Shown piece by piece: positions 26,268 through 34,981 of a DNA stretch of 64,000 nt. Source of the DNA: Parvimonas parva. GTDB lineage: Bacteria > Bacillota > Clostridia > Tissierellales > Peptoniphilaceae. The notes under the pieces are model-generated. The model searched no databases and was not told the DNA's origin. It saw only the letters and a list, made by a program, of their open reading frames with translations. The DNA is taken from positions 1 to 64,000 of the forward strand of contig NZ_JACVDA010000007.1 in the NCBI RefSeq assembly GCF_016552165.1, written 5' to 3'. Every line of letters starts with the position of its first letter. Within the stretch, counting starts at the first letter, position 1. Both the position numbers and the translations under genes were made by a program.

Positions 26268-26345
26268 TTAGTCACATAAAAAAATTTCTCTAGGTGTTTT
26301 GTAATCGAATATTTTTTTAGGATAATCGTTAATCCAATCTTCAAT
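26251..26345 (-). mobile_element. IS30-family transposase remnant
   Basis: Read on the minus strand, the sequence gives VAFIEDWINDYPKKIFDYKT then PREIFLCD and a stop (26268-26270). It matches the element tail at the window start in residues and in about 20 bp after the stop. Upstream of the Val the frame meets stop codons, so only the last 25 or so codons survive. It is a dead fragment lying between the small RNA and the tracrRNA. Confidence 0.75.
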
Positions 26346-26363
26346 AAATGCTACTTATCAAGT

Positions 26364-26401
26364 GAGTACCCGTGAACCTTGTTGTTTTACAATAAAAAAA
26401 C
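26364..26401. repeat. Second copy of the terminator-linked repeat
   Basis: It matches the minus strand of 2958-2995 in 31 of 38 positions. Here it merges with the T run of the tracrRNA terminator, as the other copy merges with that of ruvB. Confidence 0.55.
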
Positions 26402-26417
26402 TCACTTTCGTGAGTTT
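26394..26417 (-). terminator. Terminator hairpin of tracrRNA
   Basis: On the minus strand AAACTCAC, loop GAAA, GTGAGTTT is followed by T at 26400-26394. Confidence 0.92.
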
Positions 26418-26508
26418 GACCTAAACATATAGGTTAGCCTTTATGGCGATTTGAATAACTTTTTATTTGAACTCGTAATGTAATTCACAAAGGTATTAAG
26501 CTATTCTG
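26394..26508 (-). ncRNA. tracrRNA of the type II-A CRISPR system
   Basis: Read on the minus strand, an anti-repeat (about 26500-26467) is complementary to the CRISPR repeat, with 17 identical bases on the plus strand (26479-26495) and a bulge where the repeat has GAGAGT. After it come a small nexus-like hairpin GCC-ATAAA-GGC (26437-26447), a hairpin ACCTA/TAGGT (26419-26434) and a terminator AAACTCAC/GTGAGTTT with a T run. The RNA of about 115 nt would pair with crRNA, be cut by RNase III and load Cas9. It is transcribed away from cas9. Confidence 0.9.
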
Positions 26509-26513
26509 TAGCA

Positions 26514-26542
26514 ATTATAATATAAAAATTTAAATTTGTCAA
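26514..26542 (-). promoter_or_regulatory. tracrRNA promoter
   Basis: On the minus strand TTGACA (26542-26537), exactly 17 nt, then TATAAT (26519-26514): a perfect consensus. Start is expected at 26507-26509. It lies 36 nt ahead of the cas9 start, so the cas9 promoter must overlap it or lie within the tracrRNA region. Confidence 0.9.
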
Positions 26543-26577
26543 ATTTTTCGGAAAATTTTATTAATAAAGGAGGATTT

Positions 26578-29500
26578 ATGAAAGGAAATATTGAAAAAAA
26601 GAAACAAGAATTTAATGATTATTACTTAGGATTTGATATTGGTACAAATTCTGTAGGTTGGGCAGTAAGTGATTTATCTTATAATCTTCTTCGTTTTAAC
26701 AAAAAAGATATGTGGGGTGCAAGATTGTTTGATGAGGCTAAAACTGCAAAGGAGAGGAGAGTAAAACGAAATTCTAGAAGAAGATTAGAGAGAAGAAGTA
26801 AAAGATTAAAATATCTTGAAGAAATTTTTGAAACTGAAATTTGTAAAATTGATAAAAATTTCTTCAGAAGGCTTGAAGAAAGTACTTTGCATAATGAGGA
26901 TAAAACTTTTGATTTTAGATTTCCTATTTTTAATGATGAAAACTATACAGATAAGGAATATTATAAAGATTTTCCAACTGTATATCATTTGAGAAATGAG
27001 CTAATTAAAAATGAAAATAAAAAGTTCGATATAAGATTGATTTACCTTGCTATTCACAATATATTAAAATATAGAGGACACTTTATATTTGAAGGTCAAG
27101 ATTTTGATAGTGTAACTGATTTTAAAGAAGTATTTTCTGAATTATCTGCTTATTTAAGTGAGAATTTAGAAGAAAATTTAGATATTAATTTATGTGATAA
27201 TATAAAAGATATAATTTGTAGTAAAGAGAATAAAACTTCAAAGGGAAAATCATTTGTTTCACTAATTGATAGTAAAGTTATACAGAGTGTTTTGCGTTGT
27301 TGCATAGGGTATAGAGTTAAATTTAAGGACATTTTTATTGATTATGAAGAAAAAGAAAAAAATGAAGGAATAAATTTATCAGAAATTGAATATGATGAAA
27401 AAAGAGATGAAATAGCATTAAGTCTTGGAGAAAATATTTTACTTATCGATATTTGTAAAAAAGTTTATGATTTTATGATTTTAAATAATATTTTGAAAGG
27501 GAATAAATACATTTCAGAATCAAAAGTTAATCTTTATGATGAGCATAAATGTGATTTATGTAATTTAAAATATATTTTTAAAAAATATTTACCTAAAAAA
27601 GACTATTTTGAATTTTTTAGAAATGAAAACAAGGAAAAGAATTATGTATCGTATATTTCATCTAGCTTAAATAATGGTAAAAAGAAAAACACTTGTACTC
27701 AAGAGGATTTAAATAAAGAAATAAAAGAATATATTGCTAAGATAAAAGAATATGACGAAAATGACGCAGTTTTAGAAAAAATAAACTTGAAATTAAATGA
27801 AAATAAATTATTACCAAAACTAAAAACTAACGATAATGGTGTTATACCATATCAAATTCATAAAATAGAACTGGAAAAAATTTTACAAAATCAAAGTAAA
27901 TACTATGATTTTCTTTTAGAAAAAATTGATGGAATTACTAATATTGAAAGAATAGAAAAACTTTTTACTTTTAGAATTCCTTATTATATTGGGACTTTAA
28001 AAGGTAAATTTTCTTGGGCTAAACTTAAAGAAAATAAAAAAATTACTCCTTGGAATTTTGAAAAAATAGTAGATATGGAAGAAAGTGCGAAAGCATTTAT
28101 TGAAAGAATGTCTAATAGGTGTAGTTATTTGAAAACAGAAAATGTACTTCCTAAAAATTCTTTACTATATTCAGAGTATGAATTATTAAATGAATTAAAT
28201 AAAGTAAAAATTAAAAATGAATTTATAAATGTTGTTTTAAAAAATGAAATTATTGATGAGCTTTTTAAAACAACTTCTAAGGTTACAAAGAAAAAATTTG
28301 TAGATTACTTAAAAACTAAACAAATTTTTGTGGAAAAAGAAGATATTTCAGGGCTAGATAATGAATTTAAATCAAAATTAGATAGTTATATAAAATTTAA
28401 AAAGATAATTGGAGATAAAATAGATACTTTAAGAGGATATAATTTTGTTGAAAAATGTATAGAATTTAAATGCTTTTATGGTGATGATAAAAAACTATTT
28501 AAAAATGCAATAAATAATACAGAGTTTAAAGACTATGTTTCAGATTATGAATTAAAAAAGATAAATAAAATGAAATTTAACAAATGGGGTAGGTTATCTA
28601 AAAGGTTATTAACAGAAATATGCTTTGAAAATGTGATAGAGTCTGAATCATTTGAAAATATAATTGTTGCATTAAGAAGTACAAATTATAATTTTATGGA
28701 ATTTACTTCTAAAAAATTTAATCTATCAGAGAAAGTTGCAGAAAAAAATCAAGAAAATACTTTAGAAAAATTTAATATTAATGAATATGTAGATGAATTA
28801 TATGTTTCTCCATCTGTTAAACGTTCTATAATTCAAACTTATAAAATTGCTATGGAAATAAAGAAAATTACAGGTAAAAATCCTAAAAAAATATTTATTG
28901 AAATGGCAAGAGGTGGAGGAGAAAAAGGGAAGAAAACTGAAAAGAGAAAAGAGCGTATAAAAACTTTATATGCGAATATGAAAGATTCAAATGAGGAATT
29001 TTTGAACAATTTAGATAATTTAAAATTATCAGTTGACAATTATGATGATAATAGATTAAGAGAGAAAAAATTATTTTTATACTTCATGCAACTCGGAAAA
29101 TCTATGTACACAGGTAAAAATATTGATTTAAATGAACTATTATTTGCTAATACTTACGATATAGATCATATAATTCCTCAATCTAAATTAAAAGATGATA
29201 GTTTTGATAATATTGTTTTAGTTGAAAAAACTATAAATAAAGATAAAGATAATAGGGATTATTTGGACGAATCTATTAGACTTAGGATGAATAAATTTTG
29301 GAATTTTTTAAGAGAAAAAGGATTTATTACTATTGAAAAATATAATAGATTAAGAAGAAATACTTATTTTTCAGATGATGAATTATCAGGATTTATTTCT
29401 AGACAATTAGTAACTACAAGGCAGTCAACTTTAGAAGTAAAAAAACTTTTTGAGTTTATTTTCCAAAATACTGATGTTGTTTGTTCTAAAGCTAATTTAG

Positions 29501-30792
29501 TGAGTGATTTTAGAGAAAAGTATGGGATAATAAAAGTTAGAGACTTAAATGATGCACATCATGCTCAAGATGCCTATTTGAATATAGTTGTTGGAAATGT
29601 CTTTGATACAAAATTCACCAAAAATTATTGGAAATTTATAGAAGATAGAAGAAAAGTTGATAATACTAGAGAAACTTATAATTTTAAGAAAATATTTGAT
29701 TATGATGTTTCAAGAGGAGAAAATGTTGCTTGGCTAAAAGACTATTCTATAAATACTATTTCCAAAATGATAAATAAAAAGACGGCTAATATTACTCAAA
29801 TGATTACTGAGGGTAAAGGACAGTTGTTTGATTTGACAATACTAAAAAAATCTAAAATCGATAAAAAATTAACTGTAATTCCAAATACTCCTAAATTATT
29901 GAAATCAAGTTTAAAAGATAGTTGCAAAATTGCTGAAAAATATGGATATTTTAGTACGCTTATGCCTGCATATTTTGTTGTTTTTAAATATATTGATAAA
30001 AATAAAGAAGTGTTTGGATTTGATAGAATTTTTATATTTGATAGAGAAAAAATAAATTCTAACGAGGATATTGAAAAATATTTAGAAGACAAAGGATATA
30101 ATAGTCCTAAATTTATTAGAAAAGTAAATTTAAAACAAAAAATTTTATTAAATGGTTATCCATATAGAATTGTTGGATTTACAGATAATAAATTAGAAAT
30201 AAAAAATTCAAAACAATTTTATTCAGATGGAGAACATTTAAAATATATCAAACATTTATCCGCTTTTTATAATAACAATAATAATGTTAAAAATGGAGAA
30301 TATAGAATTAATTTCTTGAAAAAAACTTCAGAAAATGATAGAAATGAAACAACAGATGAGGCAAAAGAGAGATTAAATATAGAATTTATAAAGTTGTATG
30401 AATATTTTTGTGAAAGATTAAATTCAAAGATTTATGCTAATTATTATAATAGTAAAAAATATGATGAATTAATAGAAGTGTTTGATTGTTTTAAAAATTT
30501 GAATTTACTTGATAAAGCAAAATTATTATTAGAATTTTTAAAAATTTTCAAAAAAGATACTTATGGTAATTTTAAATTATTAGAAAAACCTGAATTAGAT
30601 AAAAATGGAAAACAAAAATTAGATAAAAATGGTAATCTTTCATTTGAAGGATTAAGCATGGCTTTTGGGAAATTACATGGTAAAAAATTTAAGCAACTTG
30701 TTGAAAAAGATATTCAATTTGTGGATGAATCTGTTACAGGACTTTTTGAGAAAAAAGAAGGATTAGAAAAATGGCAGGATGGAGAACAATAG
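26578..30792 (+). CDS. cas9: CRISPR-associated endonuclease Cas9 (type II-A)
   Basis: Cas9 is the crRNA:tracrRNA-guided DNA nuclease. The ATG at 26578 follows AAAGGAGG; an upstream in-frame TTG lies within the tracrRNA promoter and is rejected. The 1404-aa protein has RuvC-I YYLGFDIGTNSVGWAV with D20, the Arg-rich bridge helix (RRVKRNSRRRLERRSKRL) at about 60, RuvC-II IFIEMARGGG with E775, HNH with D863-H864 and N887, and RuvC-III HHAQDAY with H995 and D998. All catalytic residues are present. Length and the csn2 neighbour place it in subtype II-A. cas1 overlaps its end. Confidence 0.98.
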   Translation: MKGNIEKKKQEFNDYYLGFDIGTNSVGWAVSDLSYNLLRFNKKDMWGARLFDEAKTAKERRVKRNSRRRLERRSKRLKYLEEIFETEICKIDKNFFRRLEESTLHNEDKTFDFRFPIFNDENYTDKEYYKDFPTVYHLRNELIKNENKKFDIRLIYLAIHNILKYRGHFIFEGQDFDSVTDFKEVFSELSAYLSENLEENLDINLCDNIKDIICSKENKTSKGKSFVSLIDSKVIQSVLRCCIGYRVKFKDIFIDYEEKEKNEGINLSEIEYDEKRDEIALSLGENILLIDICKKVYDFMILNNILKGNKYISESKVNLYDEHKCDLCNLKYIFKKYLPKKDYFEFFRNENKEKNYVSYISSSLNNGKKKNTCTQEDLNKEIKEYIAKIKEYDENDAVLEKINLKLNENKLLPKLKTNDNGVIPYQIHKIELEKILQNQSKYYDFLLEKIDGITNIERIEKLFTFRIPYYIGTLKGKFSWAKLKENKKITPWNFEKIVDMEESAKAFIERMSNRCSYLKTENVLPKNSLLYSEYELLNELNKVKIKNEFINVVLKNEIIDELFKTTSKVTKKKFVDYLKTKQIFVEKEDISGLDNEFKSKLDSYIKFKKIIGDKIDTLRGYNFVEKCIEFKCFYGDDKKLFKNAINNTEFKDYVSDYELKKINKMKFNKWGRLSKRLLTEICFENVIESESFENIIVALRSTNYNFMEFTSKKFNLSEKVAEKNQENTLEKFNINEYVDELYVSPSVKRSIIQTYKIAMEIKKITGKNPKKIFIEMARGGGEKGKKTEKRKERIKTLYANMKDSNEEFLNNLDNLKLSVDNYDDNRLREKKLFLYFMQLGKSMYTGKNIDLNELLFANTYDIDHIIPQSKLKDDSFDNIVLVEKTINKDKDNRDYLDESIRLRMNKFWNFLREKGFITIEKYNRLRRNTYFSDDELSGFISRQLVTTRQSTLEVKKLFEFIFQNTDVVCSKANLVSDFREKYGIIKVRDLNDAHHAQDAYLNIVVGNVFDTKFTKNYWKFIEDRRKVDNTRETYNFKKIFDYDVSRGENVAWLKDYSINTISKMINKKTANITQMITEGKGQLFDLTILKKSKIDKKLTVIPNTPKLLKSSLKDSCKIAEKYGYFSTLMPAYFVVFKYIDKNKEVFGFDRIFIFDREKINSNEDIEKYLEDKGYNSPKFIRKVNLKQKILLNGYPYRIVGFTDNKLEIKNSKQFYSDGEHLKYIKHLSAFYNNNNNVKNGEYRINFLKKTSENDRNETTDEAKERLNIEFIKLYEYFCERLNSKIYANYYNSKKYDELIEVFDCFKNLNLLDKAKLLLEFLKIFKKDTYGNFKLLEKPELDKNGKQKLDKNGNLSFEGLSMAFGKLHGKKFKQLVEKDIQFVDESVTGLFEKKEGLEKWQDGEQ

Positions 30793-31652
30793 TAATAACT
30801 GATAGATGTAAACTTGACTTAAGATATAATAATATGAATATAAGAAAAAATGATAAGTTAAGTCAAGTAAATATTGGAGAAATAGGTGTGCTTATAGTAG
30901 AAAGCACATCTGTTTCTATAACTACTGCTCTTTTAAGTGAGCTTGTAAAAAACAAAATAAAAGTTATTTTTTGTGATGAAATGCATAATCCTCAAAGTGA
31001 ACTCATCTCTTATTACGGCTCTTTTGATTGTAGTGAGAGAATTAAATTTCAAGCTAATTGGAAAGATGAAATAAAAGGCAAACTTTGGGCTATTATAGTA
31101 TTCGAAAAAATAAAAAATCAGAAGGAGCTTTTAAGATATTTTAATATTAAGCAATATAAATTATTGGAAGAATATATGGTAGAAATAGAAAATTTTGATA
31201 AAACTAATAGAGAAGGACATTCTGCTAAAGTTTATTTTAATGCTATTTTTGGAAATTCATTTTGTAGGGAAGATAAAGAAAATCCGATTAATATGGCATT
31301 GAATTATGGATATTCTATAATACTTTCTATTTTTAACAGAGAAATTGTTTCTAATGGATATATAACAAATCTAGGAATATTTCATAAAAATAAGTTTAAT
31401 CCATTTAATTTATCCTGTGACTTAATGGAGCCTTTTAGGCCAATAATAGATAAAAAGATTGTTGAGATGAATATTGAAAATTTTGGAACAGATGAGAAGA
31501 GAGAAATACAGAAAATTTTATCTAGTCAAGTTATAATTAATGGACAAAAATATTTTATTCAAGACGCAATAAGAATTTATACAAAAAGTTTATTAGATGC
31601 TTTGGATAGTGAAGATTTTTCAAATTTAAGGTTATATGAAAATGAGTTATAG
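30771..31652 (+). CDS. cas1: CRISPR integrase Cas1 (type II)
   Basis: Cas1 with Cas2 inserts new spacers at the leader end. The 293-aa protein starts AGWRTIVITDRCKLDLRYNN, as type II Cas1 does, and has the helical catalytic domain: an acidic/His set spread over NREGHSAKVYFNAIFG (near 130-145), GIFHKNKFNPFNLSCDLMEPFRP (near 200-222). It overlaps cas9 by 22 nt and cas2 by 17 nt, so the four genes form one transcript. Confidence 0.97.
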   Translation: MAGWRTIVITDRCKLDLRYNNMNIRKNDKLSQVNIGEIGVLIVESTSVSITTALLSELVKNKIKVIFCDEMHNPQSELISYYGSFDCSERIKFQANWKDEIKGKLWAIIVFEKIKNQKELLRYFNIKQYKLLEEYMVEIENFDKTNREGHSAKVYFNAIFGNSFCREDKENPINMALNYGYSIILSIFNREIVSNGYITNLGIFHKNKFNPFNLSCDLMEPFRPIIDKKIVEMNIENFGTDEKREIQKILSSQVIINGQKYFIQDAIRIYTKSLLDALDSEDFSNLRLYENEL

Positions 31653-31962
31653 ATTTATGAGAATTTTATTATTTTTTGATTTACCAACAATAGAAAAAGA
31701 AGATTTAAAAGAATATAGATGTTTCAGAAAATTTTTAATACAAAATGGATTTATTATGTTACAGGAATCTTTGTATGTAAAAATGTTGTTGAATTCTACT
31801 TCAGCTGAAAATTTTATATCAAAATTAAAGAAAAATTTGCCACCAAAAGGACTTGTTCAAGTAATTAATATTACAGAAAAACAGTTTCAAAAAATGCAAA
31901 CTTTAGTAGGAGAATATAATTCAAATATGTTAGATAGTGATGAAAGGATAGAAATATTTTGA
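31636..31962 (+). CDS. cas2: CRISPR endoribonuclease-fold Cas2
   Basis: The 108-aa ferredoxin-like protein shows MRILLFFDLPTIEKEDLKEYRCFRKFL, with the conserved Asp after the first strand, and the FIMLQESLYVKML strand. Cas2 bridges two Cas1 dimers. An inner Met (31642) could also start it. It overlaps cas1 and csn2. Confidence 0.96.
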   Translation: MKMSYRFMRILLFFDLPTIEKEDLKEYRCFRKFLIQNGFIMLQESLYVKMLLNSTSAENFISKLKKNLPPKGLVQVINITEKQFQKMQTLVGEYNSNMLDSDERIEIF

Positions 31963-32621
31963 AATTACAAATAAAAAATTTTAAATTTCATTTAGATTTG
32001 AATGAAAAAATTAATGTATTAATTATTGAAAATAAAAAAGAATATAGAGAAGTAGTTGATTCTTTTGTTAATAAACTTGATATAAAAGATGGTAAAATTT
32101 TACTTTTCGATAGAAATGAGTTGATTGCACCTTCAAAATTTTTATTTACTTTTAATGATTACTATTCTTTTGATATTAATAAATTGTGTTTAACAAAAAT
32201 GTATAAAAAAATTAAAGAAATAAGTTTGTTAGAATATTCTGATGAAAGTTTTAAAATAAAGTCTGAAATCGAGAATTTTATATATAAAATTATATCTCAA
32301 TATGATTTATATTTGGAAATTGATAGTGAAATGGACATACTAGATTTATTAAAGTCGGTTAAATTAAAAATAAAAAATTATGAAAATTTAGATTTAGATA
32401 GAATAATTAATTATATGAATATAATAAACGAATTATTTGGAATAAAAAATTTTATATTTATAAATTTCAAACAAAATTTTAGCGAAAAAGAAATAATTGA
32501 CTTTTATGAGTATGTGATATATAATGATTTTAATATAGTTTTAGTTGAAAGTATTACTATTAGTAAACTACAAAAAGAAAGTATCTTTATAATAGATGAT
32601 GATTTATGCGAAATCTATTGA
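31959..32621 (+). CDS. csn2: CRISPR adaptation protein Csn2
   Basis: Csn2 forms a tetrameric ring on double-stranded DNA ends and is needed for spacer capture in subtype II-A. The 220-aa protein has the usual length and plan, with DILDLLKSVKLKI and NELFGIKNFIFINFKQNFSEKEIIDFYEYV matching the family. It starts at a TTG that overlaps the cas2 stop. Sequence divergence from streptococcal Csn2 is high, as expected of this fast-changing family. Confidence 0.9.
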   Translation: MKLQIKNFKFHLDLNEKINVLIIENKKEYREVVDSFVNKLDIKDGKILLFDRNELIAPSKFLFTFNDYYSFDINKLCLTKMYKKIKEISLLEYSDESFKIKSEIENFIYKIISQYDLYLEIDSEMDILDLLKSVKLKIKNYENLDLDRIINYMNIINELFGIKNFIFINFKQNFSEKEIIDFYEYVIYNDFNIVLVESITISKLQKESIFIIDDDLCEIY

Positions 32622-32672
32622 TTATACAATGGCTCGTAACCATAAAAACTCTCACAAAAATTTTTATTTGAG
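32622..32672 (+). promoter_or_regulatory. CRISPR leader with ATTTGAG anchor
   Basis: Only 51 nt separate csn2 from the first repeat. The last seven, ATTTGAG (32666-32672), equal the leader-anchoring sequence described for streptococcal II-A systems, which fixes where Cas1-Cas2 inserts. No clear promoter is in this gap, so the promoter may lie inside csn2. Confidence 0.8.
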
Positions 32673-33365
32673 GTTTGAGAGTAGTGTAATTCACAAAGGT
32701 ACTAAGACGAGTAGCAAAGTTTCAAGTGCTATGGCTAGTTTGAGAGTAGTGTAATTCACAAAGGTACTAAGACTTTTTAGATGGACTAAATACAAACAAC
32801 GCAGTTTGAGAGTAGTGTAATTCACAAAGGTACTAAGACTATTTATCTTGTAATAGCTCATTTATTATTGTTTGAGAGTAGTGTAATTCACAAAGGTACT
32901 AAGACCAAGTTATATCAAGAGTTGAGGGACTTATAGTTTGAGAGTAGTGTAATTCACAAAGGTACTAAGACCAATAAAGCTAAAACAGCAATACCCGGCA
33001 GTTTGAGAGTAGTGTAATTCACAAAGGTACTAAGACTTCGACCCAAACTGCTCATCGGACATATCGGTTTGAGAGTAGTGTAATTCACAAAGGTACTAAG
33101 ACTTCAAGAGAGGAAAAAATATCGACCTATACGTTTGAGAGTAGTGTAATTCACAAAGGTACTAAGACGCACAGGGGCAATTCTTTGAAATGGCTATGTT
33201 TGAGAGTAGTGTAATTCACAAAGGTACTAAGACGAGAATAAAATTTCAACTGAAATAGCACAAGTTTGAGAGTAGTGTAATTCACAAAGGTACTAAGACA
33301 CAGCAGATTTATTAAGTAAAAAATACAATGTTTGAGAGTAGTGTAATTCACAAAAATGTTAAATT
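32673..33365 (+). CRISPR. CRISPR array, type II-A, 11 repeats and 10 spacers
   Basis: Ten identical 36-nt repeats (beginning GTTTGAGAGTAGTG, ending GGTACTAAGAC) start at 32673, 32738, 32804, 32870, 32936, 33001, 33067, 33133, 33198 and 33264. An eleventh at 33330 keeps its first 25 bases and then decays. Spacers are 29 nt (first, fifth and eighth) or 30 nt. The decayed repeat marks the old end and the leader next to csn2 the new end. Spacers differ greatly in G+C; the sixth (33037-33066) is distinctly GC-rich. I found no spacer match within the window by eye. Confidence 0.98.
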
Positions 33366-33439
33366 AAAAGTGACAAAAGAATATTTTTGTATTTTATCAA
33401 TCGATTTCATATTTGGTGTGTTAACTTAGGAGGTGGTTT

Positions 33440-33973
33440 ATGAAAAATTTAAAACTTTACAATGTATTTTTTCCGGTTTGGTTGTTAATTTTAATTCCAT
33501 TTACTTGGGTAATTGCGATTCCTGTAAATTTCATTGTGGATTCACTTGTAATTTTTATATCTTTGAAATTTTTAAAGATAGAGGAGGCGTTTTTAAAATA
33601 TAAAAAAGTTATTTTTAAAGTATTCATATTTGGATTTTTGTCGGACTTTATCGGTTCTGCATTTTTACTTTTAGTAACTTATTTAGGAACAATAGGAGGA
33701 GAATCGAGTGCTTTTATAAAATGGTTTGAAAAAAATATTGTTAGTTATATGATGTCAAATCCTATTGCAAATATTTATGCATTTACTATTGTTGCATTGG
33801 CAGTTCTGTTAGCCGGAATTTGTATTTACTTTTTCAACTTGAAAATAAGTTTTAAAAATCTTGATATTGATGAAAAAGATAAAAGAAAAATGGCTTTAAT
33901 TATGGCGATATTTACTGCACCGTATTTATTCTTCTTTCCTGTATCTTTAATATACAGTGGTTATGCTATGTAA
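33440..33973 (+). CDS. Membrane protein of unknown function (177 aa)
   Basis: Five hydrophobic spans (about 10-30, 30-45, 58-82, 108-133 and 150-172) and no catalytic motif that I can name. TTAGGAGGTGG precedes the ATG. It stands alone between the CRISPR array and rbgA with its own terminator. The tail TAPYLFFFPVSLIYSG suggests an integral protein with the C-terminus close to the membrane. Confidence 0.8.
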   Translation: MKNLKLYNVFFPVWLLILIPFTWVIAIPVNFIVDSLVIFISLKFLKIEEAFLKYKKVIFKVFIFGFLSDFIGSAFLLLVTYLGTIGGESSAFIKWFEKNIVSYMMSNPIANIYAFTIVALAVLLAGICIYFFNLKISFKNLDIDEKDKRKMALIMAIFTAPYLFFFPVSLIYSGYAM

Positions 33974-33986
33974 TAAAAAATTTTTT

Positions 33987-34012
33987 GAGTTAGCTTAGGC
34001 TAGCTCTTTTTT
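33987..34012 (+). terminator. Terminator after the 177-aa membrane protein
   Basis: GAGTTAGC (33987-33994) pairs with GCTAGCTC (33999-34006), one G-U pair, and six T follow. Confidence 0.88.
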
Positions 34013-34099
34013 ATTTATAAAAGTAGTTTTTTAATGGGAAATATGGTACAATTTAGGGGGAATATTGTTTTAATTAATATAAATTTGGAGGAATAATTA

Positions 34100-34981
34100 A
34101 TGAATATAAATTGGTATCCGGGTCATATGAAAAAGACTATGGATAATATAAGAGCGTCTTTAAAATTGGTTGATATTGTTGGAGAAATTATCGATGCAAG
34201 AATTCCGATAAGTAGTAAAAATCCGGTTATCGACGACGTTTTAAAAGACAAGCCAAGAATAATGATTTTAAACAAATCGGATATGGCAAATGAAAATGAA
34301 ACTAGAAAATGGCTTAATTATTATAGAAGTAAAGGCTATGGTGCAGTTGTTATTGACGCACTTCATTCTAAGGGGTTAGATAAGATTTATCCACTTGCAA
34401 AGGAAATGTTGGCTGATAAATTTAAAAAACTTGAGGAAAAAAATCTTTCTTCAAAGACGATTAGAATGATGATTGTAGGTATTCCAAATGTTGGTAAATC
34501 AACTTTCATAAATACTGTTTCAAAAAGAAAAAGTGCAAAAATAGGAGATAGACCCGGCGTTACAAAGCAAGTTCAATGGATAAAAACGAAAAATGATTTG
34601 GAGCTTTTGGATACTCCGGGGGTATTGTGGCCGAAGTTTGAAGATGAGCAAACGGGTTTACATTTAGCTTTTACCGGTGCTATTAAAGATGAGATTATGG
34701 ATATTGAAAATTTAGCTTTTCGTTTCATTGATGAGTTAAATAAAAGAGATATAAATATTTTGAAAAATAGATATAATTTATCTGAAGATTTTTATGAGGA
34801 TACTTTATTTTTAATGGACGAAATAGGTAGAAATCGTGGAGCGATCTTAAAGAAAAATGAAATTGACTATTTTAAAGTTGCAAATTTAGTTTTTGATGAT
34901 TTTAGAAAGGTTAAACTTGGTAGGATCACTTTAGAAACTGTTGAGGACCTTGAAAAAGTTGAGGAAGAAAATGGAAATTAA
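34100..34981 (+). CDS. rbgA: Ribosome biogenesis GTPase RbgA (YlqF)
   Basis: RbgA helps late assembly of the 50S subunit. The 293-aa protein is a circularly permuted GTPase: NKSD (G4) comes first, then GIPNVGKST (G1), then DTPGVLWPK (G3). The start NWYPGHMKKTMDNIRASL is diagnostic. A C-terminal ANTAR-like region follows. Next to rnhB, as in other Firmicutes; the two overlap by 11 nt. Confidence 0.97.
   Translation: MNINWYPGHMKKTMDNIRASLKLVDIVGEIIDARIPISSKNPVIDDVLKDKPRIMILNKSDMANENETRKWLNYYRSKGYGAVVIDALHSKGLDKIYPLAKEMLADKFKKLEEKNLSSKTIRMMIVGIPNVGKSTFINTVSKRKSAKIGDRPGVTKQVQWIKTKNDLELLDTPGVLWPKFEDEQTGLHLAFTGAIKDEIMDIENLAFRFIDELNKRDINILKNRYNLSEDFYEDTLFLMDEIGRNRGAILKKNEIDYFKVANLVFDDFRKVKLGRITLETVEDLEKVEEENGN

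Noticed and set aside
26467-26500. Stray CRISPR repeat upstream of cas9
   Set aside because: Its bulge mismatches, the minus-strand promoter and the terminator show that it is the tracrRNA anti-repeat.
26536-26577. Cas9 start at a TTG 14 codons upstream
   Set aside because: It lies within the tracrRNA promoter and has no ribosome site; AAAGGAGG precedes the ATG at 26578.
33151-33351. Minus-strand ORF of 66 codons with repeated NYTTLKH
   Set aside because: It is the CRISPR array translated; the repeats give the periodic peptide.
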